From Narthecium ossifragum (taxonomy: Eukaryota > Streptophyta > Magnoliopsida > Dioscoreales > Nartheciaceae), in contig OY986969.1 of NCBI GenBank assembly GCA_963920575.1, positions 24,405,434 through 24,469,433 on the forward strand: DNA of 64,000 nucleotides. The letters run 5' to 3'. Shown here piece after piece: positions 12,405 to 25,345 of this stretch. Within the stretch, counting starts at the first letter, position 1; each line of letters opens with the position of its first letter. The translations under genes were made by a program, and so were the position numbers. Below the pieces are notes generated by a model. That model was not told the origin of the DNA and searched no databases. It saw only the letters and a list, made by a program, of their open reading frames with translations.

Positions 12405-12995
12405 CATGCATGAAAAGATTGGCAAACATACTTTTGCAGGAATCCTAATCAAGACTAGTTCTTAATTTGCAAAATTGTAGGTATCCACACGAGGAAGCTG
12501 GACAGATACCAATGGCATTTGTGGTGAAGAAACCAGGAAGCAGCCTCAGTGAGGTACAAGTCATGGATTTTGTAACGAAACAGGTGAGGTTTTACAATAA
12601 TTGACAATAGAATTCATGACCAATGAAACAGAATTTAACATCACAACAATAAATTAATATCTTAAGTATAAATAAATTAATCATCACAGGTGGCACCCTT
12701 TATGAAGATCCGTAAGGTGGCGTTCATTGACTCAATACCTAAGTCAGCAGCAGGAAAGATCCAGAGGAGGAAGCTTGCAACTCTCGCTCTCGGTGGCAGC
12801 ATTTCTCGATTATAATTGATCCATCTGCTTTAGTTATCTAGCATGTTATGATGGTAACAATTAATAAAAATAATCAAAACCTCCAAAACTGTGTTATTAT
12901 ATTATAATCACCCATTATGTATTTTCCAAGTGTACATGCACCGGTGTTATGCCCGGGAAATAACATCCATATGCAGTATTTTACGAGTGTATAAA

Positions 12996-15425
12996 TCAAA
13001 GTTCGGTGAGATTGCAAAACAGCGAGAGCACACTTGGAACTCTGACTTTGACGTTGTTCTCCATATCTACCGACTTAGTCCCGTTTGATTTGAGAATACG
13101 GCGGGGATAACCCCTTCTCTCTTATTTTATCTCCAAACATAAATGGATTAACAATTGAGAGATAAGATGGGCCATCCTCAAGATTGAGGATAAGACTTAT
13201 TCCTATCCCAGTAAATATAAGTCCGATTTGTATTCTCACTCGAGTAAAAAAATATGGATGTTTTAAGCAAGACATAGCGATTAGATCAGAGAATATAATA
13301 ACATAAATATTATAAACCCCAAATATAATATTATAATATTTATTCCCAATGGGTTGGATCAGGAGAGATCGCAAGGCTTTGGGGAGTCAATCCAATGGGT
13401 CGGATCGCCGAATTCATTGCCGGAGATGGCGGATCTGAAAGGACAGTGTCAGAAATGATCTGAACCCCGTTACCTAAATTAACACCGTCCCCCACCTGGA
13501 TTCAAATCGACCTAATTGAAAGCTTCAAGGTCCATTTTACCACGTTTGAAAATGTTGAGTGTAAAATGACAATTTACCAAACTAGAGGGGAGTAAAGTGT
13601 TATTAACCCTATAAATTTTGTATAGTTTACGCATGAATACCGAAACTTAACTTAAAAATTTATTATAATATTATAATCTTGAATGCGAAGCATGTCAATA
13701 TTCTCATAATTCTTTTTCAAATTCTCAATATACCTTATTTAAGGGCATTTTCGGTATTTGATAACAAAAAACTATAATTCCTACATTTATTCCACCTTTT
13801 ACATCCAAACAGAATTTTTTTATTCCAAACAATCATTACTGATTTATCCATGTTTTTCAACCAAACGCCACAAGTAAAATAGCTTTACCCCCACTCATTA
13901 TCCCAACTTGTCTGACCCAAAAATCCCTTGATCCGGAATAGCCTATCCCGCAATCAAACGACATCTTAAGGCTATTCTAGGTTTAGAGGGGATATGGATT
14001 AATATGGTAGAATAAGTAGTGGGATAAAATTATGGTGTTTGGATGGAAAAAGTGGAATGTGAATAGGGATTATTCCACCTTTGAATTTTTTTATGGGACA
14101 TATTGGTAATTTAATTAATAATATAATAATGCATATAATATTCACATTGACTTTCATAATTAATAATACTATAATACATATAAATATATAATATTCTAAT
14201 TTCATGCTACTAATATTACGATGCAGATATTCACCTTAACTTCCAAATCATATATTTTACATAATCAACCAGACTAAAGTAGAATAAATTATAATTAGAT
14301 TGACAAACAAACCAGTACATTCTAAACTAACTCGAAATAAAGTAAATAAGAAGCCGTTTTCTAGTTTTAGACCAGATACATCAATACAAAAAAAAGATCA
14401 CAAGGACAATAAAGCAAGAAAGAACTATGTAAATAAGGGTAGAAGAAAGGCATCGATCGTGTAGATGGGATCGGGGTGTGTGTATATGAGATCGGTGGAA
14501 CGTATTTCCAAAAAACCTCGTATTAAAATTCTAATTACTAATTCCAGGATAAGGATGCTGGAATATGGTTACTGTGTTTTGCTGCGATTCCGAAATTGGT
14601 GCAATCAATGCCGGGATAAGAATGCTGAAATAGAAGTACTGTTTAGCTGCTGTTGCACCAATCGCGCAAGTAAACAACGCCTAAAGATTTCCAAACCTCT
14701 CAGCGACGAGCATATCGCCAATAGAGTTATCGGAGGCCCGTTGCGAATGGCCCAGGTAGTTTGTGGACTTGTGCCAAATATGGCCCACTCTTTGGGCCGA
14801 CAGACTAGGACTCCATTTGATCTAGGTTGGGGCTGGGTTTGCGACGTAGCCCGAGCTCTATCATAAACTCCGAGCCTGATCAACCCAAGCCCGGCCTATT
14901 GACACCTCTTCTGGCCAGAAAGCCCATGGCCCACATACCCAACCCTTACAAATTACAAAAATTATTAGCTACAAAATAGGGTAGCACTTATTATAGGATT
15001 TAACTTTTTTTATTAATTATTCAGATGAGATGAGGCCTCCCACAAACCCCAGAATGCTCCCCTCATGATGACCCTCTCAACTCCAACGGCATTTTGAAAT
15101 CATATGTGGTGGCGCCAACCCACGATACCCGCGCTTTTGCCTTCTTATATGATCATGGGGTCACATCGCCCCCGCCATAAACCAAAACATCTTTTTAAAA
15201 CCTCCAGCTAGCGAGAGAGCCTTTAATCCTTCGTCGCCCACTGATCCATTTCTTTAATCCGATGGGGGGCAGCTGCAAGGATGGAAAGATGGGCTCTTGT
15301 GGGGCTCCTCACCTTCTCGTTCCTTTTGATCCACGAAAAAGAAGGGATCTTTATCTCTTGGGTGGCTTTTTGGAGGAGGAGGAGGAGGAGGAGAAGGTGG
15401 TCGTTAGGGAGCTTTGGTGGCGGCG
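12996..15425 (+). repeat. Upstream region of DnaJ (copy B of the duplication)
   Basis: Same blocks as copy A at 4365-7440, interrupted by the 888-bp MITE and a further AT-rich stretch (13970-14690) that is probably another insertion. The part at 14930-15425 is the likely promoter and 5' UTR of the live DnaJ gene. Its conservation in copy A (for example GGCGCCAACCCACGATACCC) shows how far the duplication reached. Confidence 0.7.
13078..13965. mobile_element. PIF/Harbinger-type MITE, 888 bp
   Basis: The left end GTCCCGTTTGATT pairs with the right end AATCAAACGACATC. TTA flanks both sides (13075-13077 and 13966-13968). The interior is AT-rich with no ORF of note. The right half resembles the element at 4690-5851. 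Confidence 0.7.
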
Positions 15426-18400
15426 ATGGCGAAGGAGATGGAGTACTATGATGTTCTTGGTGTTGTGCAGTCTGCAACAGAGGAGGAGATCCGCAAGGCT
15501 TATTATCTCAAGGTGGGTTTTTTTTCCTTCTATTTCTTAAGAGGGGTTCAAGATATGTATAGTTTCTTGAATGGTGATCTTGTTGATTGGGTTTTTAGGC
15601 TTTAAATGATGGGTATGAGAAAGGGTTTCTTTTTCTTAAGAAGGGCTCAAGATATAGTTTCTTGGGTGGCGTTGTTGTTTGTTGCCTCTTTAGATTTTGA
15701 ACGGTTTTACGATTTCCAGATGGAGTAATATGTGATGCTTCTCTTCTTGAAAGTGTCTCGAGTGAATGCAGTTTAAGTTTCCAGAAAAAACAGCTGAAAA
15801 GAAACCCTATTATTTTCCTCCAGCGGTGTTTCGTTGTCATTTTAGAATCCGAATGCTTGGGATTCAAATGGGTATCTGTCGATAAATCTTGAACCATTTT
15901 GGAAGATACCCAATTTGTCACCTCAGTTTCTTCTGTTGGTGGTTTTTGTGATTTTGGGATCCTTGATCTTGGAACGCTTGGCAGTCAAACAGGTGTTTGC
16001 CAAAATGTGCATGCCATCATCATATCGAAATGTATTTCCTGTATGCACATGCCACGGGACTTATGCTGCCTCATTTAAGCATCTTAGAATAGGTAGTGAA
16101 AGCCTTCTACTTGTACTGAAGGATTGATATTTTATTTGTTTGCTCATTATGTTAAGTTTGAAGTTTGTGAGGGATTCTTTATGGCACAGGCAAGACTGGT
16201 TCATCCTGACAAAAATCCAAACGATCAGTCTGCTGCAGAGAAATTTCAGGCATGTTTAGTTCTTTTGTGACGACTATTGAACTGCAACTGTTGTTAATTT
16301 TCTTCTAAATATCTTCGTGTTATTCTTTCGGCACTTTTATTTTGAAATTAGATGAGATTGATTCTAGCCAAATAGCAAGTTTAACTCTAAGACAAAACTA
16401 CCATTTCTTGATTAAACTCTGATTTTCCTTTTATCATGAACCATATATATTGGACCTAGATAAGCCATATAACTGGATGAAAGTTATCAATGATCTCAAG
16501 ATGAGCTACTTGAGCTTTTCCCAACTTTCACGTAGTTTGGAGACACCAATCTGTTTCAGCTTCAACCTATCTCTTCTAGTTTTTGTTATATGCCCTTGGT
16601 GTAACTGTTCACTAGTTTCAGAGTTATTTACCTTGTTTAGTCAGAAAATCATCTTTTCTTCTATCATCATTTCTTGTTATTTGAGAAATTCTTGGTTATT
16701 TAGCATCCCTTTTCTGGCATTCTTGCACTGCACGCCAGAGCTTAATTTTCTTTAAAATTTGTCGTATGTCAATGGTATCATCTATACTGTTCATTGGCTA
16801 TCAGACTTTTTATTTGACACATTATATCAGATTGAACTTCAAGTCGATTAAGCCACATGATTATTGCCAGTACATTATCATCTATCTGTCCGGCTTTTTC
16901 CATGATGTTGATTTGCTTAGATTGTATTTTCTCACTTTCTTAGCTAATGGCTGCATTCATGAAGTTAACTCTGACTTACCAGGAGCTTACTTTCTACCTT
17001 TTGCTGTACTTTTCTTTGAGCAAGACAACCTACATTCATATGCTTGTCATTTAGCTGCTTTTCCTCACATGTCTACAGAAGCTGTATATAGCAGATGTTA
17101 TTGATGAAAGCTACAATTGACAAGCAGCTATTCCTTCGAGAATTCATTGGTTGAAAAGCCTAATTGAGTTATAAGATTTGCCTACTTATGCAGATACTCG
17201 GGGAAGCTTATCAGGTCTTGAGTGACCCTGTGCAGAGAAGAGCTTATGATGGGAATGGTAAATCTAGCATATCTAGGTTAGTGAGAAATCAAATTTTCTT
17301 TCGTCTGATGGATCTCCTGCAAATATACGTACCTCGCATTGAGCTGGTACTTTTAATCATGTTGGTTATTGATTTGATCAAGAATGTATTGTTTGGCTTT
17401 TATTAACAGAACGAGTTAAAGTGCTTTTAAAGCTTGAGTGTCACTTACACTGTGATAGCTTTTTTTTATCTATTAGTCTGATTGTTTTGTAGAACTTCTA
17501 TATTCTTTCTCCACGAATATGTTTCAGGGAAAACATGCTGGATCCCACTGCTGTGTTTACCCTTCTTTTTGGAAGTGAAATTTTTGAGGACTATATCGGA
17601 CAGCTTGCAGTAGCAGCGATGGCATCTTCTGAATTATTCAGTGAAAACGACGGCCCTGAGAAACTTCAAGAAAGGTTGAAGGTGAGTACATGCACAATAT
17701 TATACCTCAATTACAATGTAATCTATTTGGAAGGGTATTATCCGGGGGTTTGAATATATATCGGTTGTGATCGAAAGGAGATGAACATGTCATTTTGATA
17801 TTGGCTTGAGTAGCTAATATATGTCGGAGTTAGGAAGAAAATAGGTGAAGGACCATGTATGAGCATGCACATGTTAAAGAAACAAGGAGACTGGACGCCA
17901 GAACTTGTTTTTTGTCTTTAACAAATAACTTAATACAATTACAAGTTAAAGTGAAAATACCATGTACCTTAAGGGAAATGATGAGAAAGGGCATAAATTC
18001 TCAAGAGGTAACAACATAGATGAAAGCCTGGGTATGGGCTACGTGAATCAGCTTCTTTTGCTACGAAGTGCCTTTTGGCTCGTTAACATCTTTGCCTTTC
18101 CTTGTTCTTTTAAATTTAATCATTCAGATATTAATGAACAATTCAATTTGATTTTAGTTGTAATGTTAATTTCATGATAAACGTTTTCCACATGTTTGCT
18201 GGTAATAGCTTTTAATGCCTCGACTTTTGTTATGAAGGCAGTCCAAAGGGAGAGGGAAGAAAAACTTTCTAGGATATTAAAGGACTTTCTAAATCAATAC
18301 ATCCGTGGCGATAAACAGGGATTCCTAAGACATGTTGAGTTAGAAGCAAAGCGACTTGCAGATACAGGTGATGTTCCTAACAGTTTGCTTGAAGGGTATG

Positions 18401-20108
18401 GTTCGAATCACTAATAATGACTGTTATATTGTTGTCATGATCATCATCAAGGCCAAAATTTAATGTGTTGACTACCTTATTCATGTGTCGACTCCAAAAT
18501 CAAGTTCTAAGATAACAATGTTATTTTTTGCAACTGCTAACTAAGCCTGTACTGTTGTTCATTATGCATAGCAAGCTTTTGTCAAAAACCTCTTGTTCTT
18601 CATTACAGATTATTTACAACGTAACATCATGCAAAAAATAGGTCAAAGAGCAATGAATAAGATTAGTAAATGCCGGAGTCATGATACTGATTTCAATTTT
18701 CGTTTCTTTCTGATGCATATACAGCTTTTGGAGCCGATATACTTCACACCATAGGATATGTCTATGCAAGACAGGCTGCGAAAGAATTGGGAAAGAAAGT
18801 CATGTATTTAGGGGTGCCATTTTTGGCTGAATGGGTGAGAAATAAGGGACATCTCTGGAAGTCACAAATCACAGCAGCAAAAGGTTTTTATCTTGAACCT
18901 CTAACCTGCATGCATAGTTTTGAATGCGATTGCTAAATATTGAACTAATTTCGTAAGACATTGATGCAGGTGCATTACAACTATTGCAATTGCAAGAAGA
19001 TATTTGCCGTCAATTCAACAAAGATGGCTGTGGTACTGACAAAGATGTCGAATTGCAGATACGGATGAATAAGGACTTGATGATGAACTCATTATGGAAA
19101 CTAAATGTAGTAGATATTGAAGTAACCCTTTTACGCGTGTGCCAGATGGTAAGAACTAATCACTAAAGTACATCTATTATGATTACATTGATCATGATAT
19201 ACAAAAGCATGATAAATGTATGCATACAGAGTGTCATGATTTTTGCGCTCAGCAATTATTCAAGCTCAAAGTCATGATAGATGAAGAAAACAACCAGCAG
19301 AATTATGTCTTGAGCCTACTCAAATTATTTGACAGGTCTTGCAAGAAAGTGATGTCAAGAAGGAGGAACTTAAGGCACGTGCGCAAGCTCTGAAACTTCT
19401 TGGAAAAGCTTTTCAGGAAAGGATTTAATTACTCCTCTCATTGTCATTTGATGAACGGCTATTTTTATACCCCATGAAGATTGTCATAATTTAGATTGCA
19501 CTAGATAGTTATTCTGACGAGTTCTTCTCATACTTTTCCATTTCTTTCAGAGGGAAAAACAAGCATCACATACATCAAAAAGGAAAAATGTTTTAGAAGA
19601 TGATGGAAGCAGTTCTGACGATAGTTCAGTTGAGGACGTACCAAGAGGGCTTTCATATCGAACTCCTTTGCTTACCCAGGTATGTCCAAACGTCTATTTT
19701 GCAGAATTCTATGTTGATATCTCCTTTTATGTTTCTCACTGAAACTTCATCGGGGTGGGGAAAATCTACTTGGCAATCTGAAGTTCCATGCGCTTGCTTT
19801 GTCCTTAGCTTCATAATCAACAGCCAAAACATGAAAACTCTGAACCTTGTAATCATTCAAGTAGTCACAATTTGGTTCTAGATCAAAGGTCTAGTAGCTG
19901 TAGTCCTCAATCTGTTTATATCTAAAAGAACACTAACACTGGCATATACCATAGGTAAATTGAGAAAAACAGAAACGAGCCTCACATAATGTGAGATCTC
20001 TATAGTCTGAAAACTTTCTTCCTTTTTCAGGGCATTGGCAGGCTTTTCAGATGCCTATGCAATCCAGCATATGACGTTGACGATGATCTTGAACACCATG
20101 GCAAGTGA
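15426..20108 (+). CDS. DnaJ protein with J domain and DnaJ-X domain
   Basis: Exons: 15426-15512, 16190-16249, 17194-17276, 17528-17681, 18238-18367, 18725-18883, 18970-19148, 19336-19416, 19551-19679, 20031-20108. Joined, they give 379 residues in frame. The J domain (about 4-72) starts EYYDVLGV and keeps HPD at residues 34-36, so it should stimulate Hsp70 ATPase. The middle and C-terminus ([36 protein letters not shown]) form the plant DnaJ-X domain of the dnaJ10 group. Localisation is not clear. Intron 2 starts with GC (CAG|GCATGT). After exon 8 the expected donor reads CAG|GAAAGG, not GT. Without splicing there, translation ends ERI-stop at 19426-19428, giving 314 residues. Thus the last two exons may be lost or use a rare donor. 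The start is the first ATG after a leader shared with the relic at 6.9 kb. Confidence 0.88.
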
Positions 20109-20527
20109 TAGAGCGGAAGCCTCTGCACCAAATATTGTGTGGACATCTGAAGCACCGACACCATGAGTAGTTTTCCACCATCACCATGAGAAAATGGCAG
20201 AGGTCATGTGTAAAGAAAAGGTGGAAAATGTTGGAATCAACCTTTGTGTATTTGTGGATCTCTGTAAGCATGGACTGAAAGCCAAAATAATGAAGATGTG
20301 TTTCTTTCACCTGCAAATAAATGCTCAACCTAATGAGTAATGGCTATCAGAACAACAAATAACTTGAGAATTATTGCTAGCATTGGAGATTTTCAAGTTA
20401 GTTTTTCATGAAAATTGGCTGTGATTTTAAGCCAGAGCAGGTCATTCTGCTTACAGGAATACCTATGAATGACCATACTCCATAGACATGTCTAATATAC
20501 ATGCAAAGCTGTCAAACTTGGTTGCAA
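20109..20527. other. Convergent 3' ends of DnaJ and ACR
   Basis: No gene. The two genes end 419 bp apart on opposite strands, so their 3' UTRs may overlap. Confidence 0.6.
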
Positions 20528-22551
20528 TCAAGTTAAGAACCTCCCAAGCAAGCTTCCAAAGGAGAAACTGGTCTTGGCCCAGACCCTGGGCTCTGGAGCC
20601 TTGGCAATGGAAGGCACCTTCTTCACATTAAGCATAACCGTCTGTCCGATCTCACGGCGAAGTGCCTCAATGGTCTTCATGTCGACCGGGTTGCCTGACG
20701 CATCTGCAACGTAGAAGACGTTCTTTGCCTCCTCCCCTACTGTTATCACGTCGGCTCTTGTCACAGATAAACCATGCTCCCGGAGAACTCTTGTCACATC
20801 CGATAACAAACCCACTCTATCTCGGCCACAGAGCTCCAAGCTTAGACCCTGTCATCACTCACCAAAAATAGTTCAGAACTCAGAAGGCTTTCGAGAGCAT
20901 TGTTGATTTAACATGTTATTAGAGCAGAGATCAATATTCACGTGCGAGGACTCATGGCCATTTCGAGATGTGTCAAGGATATTCACTCACCTCAGTTACT
21001 CGTCTTAGAATTGCAGCTTCCAGACACTTAATTACCTTCACCTCATCTTTTGAGTCAAGGGTGCAGCCATCCTTTTGCCTTATATACAACTCCTGAAAAA
21101 AAGATCCCAGGCGCATGACATTGCCTAAGGTTCTTATAGCAGCACTAATAAGCTCATCCCTATTGGTGAGTGCCATTCTAATAGTTCTTCAAATAGATAC
21201 CTGTGTTGCATAGGTGCCATCAGATGAGATAGTGGCATGGAAGACAACAAACTGCATGTCTGTCAAGGTGCAAACAATGTCGAACAACAACTTGGGTCGA
21301 TCTTTGCACCTTATGCTCACCACAGAGTACCCTTTGTCCTCCCAATGATCGATGGAAACAACCGGCTTGTCTGAGACATCTTGGAAATCTCTCTCCGTTT
21401 CAGCTTCATAATCCTTGTCGGCGAACATCAGCTGGTGCAGGCGGCGATCCACGTGCGTCGAGCTGATAGGAAAACTAGTGTGAGCTCCCCTGCCATCTTC
21501 GCAGCGTCCACACAGAACATGCCTCAGCTGCTCCTCCATCTTTGACAGACGGTCAGTGTCGTCCACGGCACTGCCTGTGTCTTCGTCATTGATGTAGACG
21601 ACACATGCAACTCTGGTGTTGTGAGTCCAGGCCTCAGCAGCAATCACATTGCAGTGTAGATTCGCGAGCACGGCAGAGATCTCGGAGAGGAGGCCTGGCC
21701 GGTCTGTGCCGATGAGCTCAATTGCAGTATGATCACCTAGTGAGCGCATGCCTACTGTCTTTCCTGGCTGAGAGTTCCCATTAGTGCCCTTTATATTGCT
21801 CTCTGGACCTAAAGCCTAAAATAGCACAAGATGTTACAACCATACACAGCTATACAAGAAAGGGGGTTTCAATTGAGTGATTACCTTTTCAATGTACTCA
21901 ATAGTCTTCTTGTCAGTTATTTTCTTTCCTTGTTGATCAGTTACATGAAACACTGTAAGCAGTCATTTGAGTAATGTAAACTAAAATATAGATAGTATTG
22001 GAGGATAAGCCCACGAAACTCTCAGAACTTTGGATTCTGCAGGAAAAGGACTATCAAAAGTTCATAAGGAAATATTCATTGGAGATTGTTAACTCATTAC
22101 CATCCATGAACCACCCTCCATCAGATGTGATGTAAGCTTTGGATATGGTCAGGTCCAAGTCACTCAACACTTGAACAACTTCCAGCAAAATCCCAGGCTT
22201 GTTTACACTGTCAACCTGAAAGGCAGGTTACAAGTCAATGATGGAAGGACACGAGATTTTCGACATTCTTACCTCCTTTTATTGCCTCCTAGTTCAGATT
22301 CAGCTTAGTTTTACATGCTGAAATAAAATTGTCAATAATAGCTCACCTTGACCAGTGTACAATCACTACAATCCACATTGTCTATACATACTCTGCAAGA
22401 ACAAGTGAACCAATATTAAACTTTTTGATTGAGAAAAGAAATCAGAGGGTGTTTGATTACATACTGAAACAGGGAGAGAAATAGAGAGGAACCTAGGAGG
22501 ATTGATACGTTGGCTGTGGTTTTCATACTCTGGATCGAAATAAGGCCACAT
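20528..22551 (-). CDS. ACT domain-repeat protein (ACR family)
   Basis: Seven coding exons on the complement: 22493-22551, 22347-22392, 22101-22215, 21885-21952, 21201-21815, 20991-21092, 20528-20848. All junctions are GT-AG and the 441-residue frame is continuous, the usual ACR length. The start region MWPYFDPEYENHS.RINPPR and four ACT-type modules are visible: about 33-100 (VDSVNKPGILLEVVQVL), 125-200 (IELIGTDRPGLLSEI), 257-330 (SIRCKDRPKLLFDIV) and 337-410 (LELCGRDRVGLLSDV). Plant ACRs are putative amino-acid sensors related to bacterial GlnD ACT regions; they have no catalytic site and their ligands are unsettled. ATG 22551 is the first in-frame ATG after an acceptor (AAATTTAG) at 22558, so the leader is probably spliced. 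Confidence 0.9.
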
Positions 22552-24955
22552 ATACACTAAATTTCAGATTCACTCTTCTTGTCACCTGTCGGGAAAACAG
22601 TGTGGTTTCCTTGAACCGATGATTTGTCCTCAAAGATCTATCATATCGATGAAACACCAAAGGAGCAATTGCTTCATCAGTTAAGTGTATGTGACCGAAC
22701 TTTCTTGTGCAGCTCCAACGACGTAAACACTGAAGGCAGGGAAGCAACGTAAGGAATTCATTGCACCATATCTGGCAAAGATTTTATCATTCAGATCCAA
22801 TTTTCTAGATTCGCATGTAAGCTTATCCAGTCATGTTTCTTATAGGACATGCACTTCATATACTGCATGTGTAAAGCTAATGATACACATAGATGATTCT
22901 ACTGAACAAAAGTTAAAAAAGCTAGACAATGAAAGAACTCAGAGCGGATGTGTTTGTTGATTGATCTCACTACTCTTGCATTTACTTTTTGATAGGGATT
23001 GGTGAATGCTAGATTTTGTTCTGATGAAAGGCACCATATGCTCTTGTATGATTGTGCTGGAAAAAGAGATGAGGATGAGTATATTTGTCCACATATGAGA
23101 ACTCCAACCATCCCAACCACTAACAAGGGAATCCAACAGCATCCACGTCAACATGACTGTACCCAAGCATCAGTCATGTGGATGTAATTGGAGGAAATGA
23201 AAGATCTTATCACTTGAGAGGAATAAAAATCTTTAGATGCACAGTAAGATAAAGTGACAAGAATAGAGAGAGCTGACATTGATAGAGATGCAGTTCCTGA
23301 TAAAGAATTCTTGGTCCGAGAAATCTTGGAGTTGAAAAGCTCTTCAGAAAGGAAAAGATTTCAGGATTTTTTTTTTCTTCATAAAAGTGTTAGAACATCA
23401 TATCTAGATGTTTTATTCTCTGTGGAAATTTCACAGTAGGCTTGAGCCCATCAACAATCATACCGGCCCTTATTGTAAAGATAAACAACACCAGCACAAG
23501 TGAATGGATGTTTCTTAATTTCCATCATCCTGATGCTTAAAACCATGCAATTCATAACAAATATGAGATTGCAACTAGTGATACTATGACCAATTTAGGC
23601 AAGATTACTGGTATACAAACAGAATGATGACCAAGACCTGTAAAATGGAAGAAAGAGGTGAATTCAGGCAAAACTTAGAACATAGATAAAGAATCAAGAA
23701 ACATGGAAAGATGCTGGAGAAGAAGCGACAAACACAGAACAAGAACTCTCATATCTAAATGTTCCATCAAAACTACATTAAACCCTATACAAGAAAGCAT
23801 AAATATATGACAGGTTTCTTTATCATACCTCTTTCTTCTTCTTCTTCTAGTTCTTTTCCTTCTTCTTGCTGTCCTAATCTAATGGGAGGGATGAAGATTT
23901 TATAAAAGGAGAGTTGCAAAACAAGGTTTGTTCACCAATTATCTATAGAAAAGCAGAATATACTAGTCAATAGTCATGGAGATTAAAAACATAGATATAT
24001 GAGAGGTCTCCAATTGTTGGCATCTTTATCATTGCTGGAAGTCCACTGGAAACCCTCCATTATATATCTAGAATACACAACAATGAACAAGCGCACACAA
24101 CTGGACGTAAGCAAACTTTGGAAAGGCCAAACAACAGGCATCATCCAATTTTAAAGGATGAGTGGTATATTATTGGGTGTGATGTTGAAGTGTGACCTCT
24201 CGTTTTGGAAATTAGAATCCATAATCACTGTAGTAAATTCTCAAAGAGAGATGTACGGAAGAATATTAGCAAAAGGTTACTTAATGATGTTTCCATTGAT
24301 TTGTTCTTTGTTCACCTGTGAACAAATAAGAACTATGGTGTCTAAGAAAGAAGAGAACTATTCCTGCCATTAATTTCTAATAAAAGAAAAAATGCAAATA
24401 AATCCACAACATATCTCCAAGTTCTTGAACCAGTCTTCTGATATGCATGACTTGGGCTTTTGACTTTGTACATTATCTACATGATGCTTCAGATTCAATG
24501 TAACTTTTTTTAGCTGCAATGAATCAAGAAGAGATCTTTTACAGTAAGAATATCAACTTAACTGTTTTGATTGAAATATCTGCCGAAGATGGCCATTTTT
24601 AGGAGCTTGGACGGTGAGAAAGTGATGACATGACCCCAACTAATAAGACAGTGGTGCTCACCTCTGTCCTTTTGTCACCACCATTTAAAAAGAACAGAGT
24701 GGACAACAGGGTCCACAGTATATGGCATGGAGGTTAATGGCTCAAGTGCCTCAGAAGAAGGAAACAAAGAAAGAATAGAAAATATACATTGCATCATCTG
24801 GAAATTGTGGGTCTTTTGAGAAGTTTGTGGTTAAATAGTCATGATGGGAGTTAGGTAGAACACACGGAGCTGGAGCAGACCACTCTTTCATGAGCTATCA
24901 CATTATAATTGCAGTGGCCTTGTTGGCTCCCACGAAATATTGTCGGTTTAGTAGG
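22552..24955 (-). other. ACR upstream region with probable leader intron
   Basis: No protein gene. On the complement a GAA-rich leader (about 23829-23870) ends at a good donor (AAGAG|GTATGA). The matching acceptor is at 22558, so a 1.27-kb 5' UTR intron is likely. The rest shows no family-level similarity. Confidence 0.45.
23897..23904 (-). promoter_or_regulatory. Candidate TATA box of the ACR gene
   Basis: The complement reads CCTTTTATAAAATC. It lies about 30 bp before a GAA-rich leader with no ATG that ends in a plausible donor at 23829, so it fits the start of the spliced 5' UTR inferred for ACR. Confidence 0.4.
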
Positions 24956-25345
24956 TTACTACGGGCTAAAATATACCTTTTCGTCCTTAGGTTTGTAAGT
25001 TTTTATCAAGCTCCTTAACTTTAAAAAAATCACGATTGAATCTGGGGCTTTCTGAACCTGATCCCTCCGTTCACTCCCCGTCCGCCAACTAACATCAGCT
25101 CGCCCAAACCATGCCCAGACTGATGGATCCGGCTAATTATTAACTATTTTGACTTTGATTGACCAATTTTTGACACGTTAAGTAGTTAGCTTGACCCTCT
25201 TCTCTCTCCTAATATGTCTATCTTTACCATCGAGGTATCTGGCGAGGGTGGCGATGAAGACTGGAGTAGATCCCATGAAGAGATCGTAGCTGTTGTTGTC
25301 GCATTGGACCTTCCTCTCGAGTCGGATGAGCCCCGCGGGGAGAGA
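24956..25345 (-). other. Repeat-like sequence with a possible captured gene fragment
   Basis: On the complement, 25225-25345 translates without stops (GLIRLERKVQCDNNSYDLF) and then reads GT at an exon-like border. The remainder (TATACCTTTTCGTCCTTAGG...) looks like dispersed repeat. I cannot name the source gene. Confidence 0.3.

Larger units (their letters stand above)
8045..12815 (+). pseudogene. 4-coumarate:CoA ligase-like gene, 5'-truncated
   Basis: Six exons join in frame: about 8045-8389, 8714-8900, 11551-11696, 11808-11875, 12481-12583 and 12690-12815 (TAA), with GT-AG introns. They encode about 322 residues of an ANL-superfamily acyl-CoA synthetase, from the middle of the adenylation domain to the C-terminus. 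Visible pieces are YGSTEASG (the A5 region), GELWLKGP, the D..LKTGDM and [20 protein letters not shown] core, and [13 protein letters not shown] with the catalytic C-terminal lysine. Such enzymes adenylate carboxylates (hydroxycinnamates, fatty acids or jasmonate precursors) and load them on CoA. The N-terminal ~230 residues, including the ATP-binding P-loop, are absent from the window. The frame opens after a 35-bp direct repeat with no start codon. Either the gene is truncated, or a distant 5' exon lies beyond the duplicated DnaJ segment. The substrate is unknown. Confidence 0.8.

Noticed and set aside
14605..14883. ORFs at 14465-14883 on both strands
   Set aside because: They lie in duplicated non-coding DNA upstream of DnaJ and are not preserved in copy A.
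16450..17104. Two ORFs with membrane-like sequence in the third DnaJ intron region
   Set aside because: AT-rich intron between confirmed exons; hydrophobic only because of T-rich codons.
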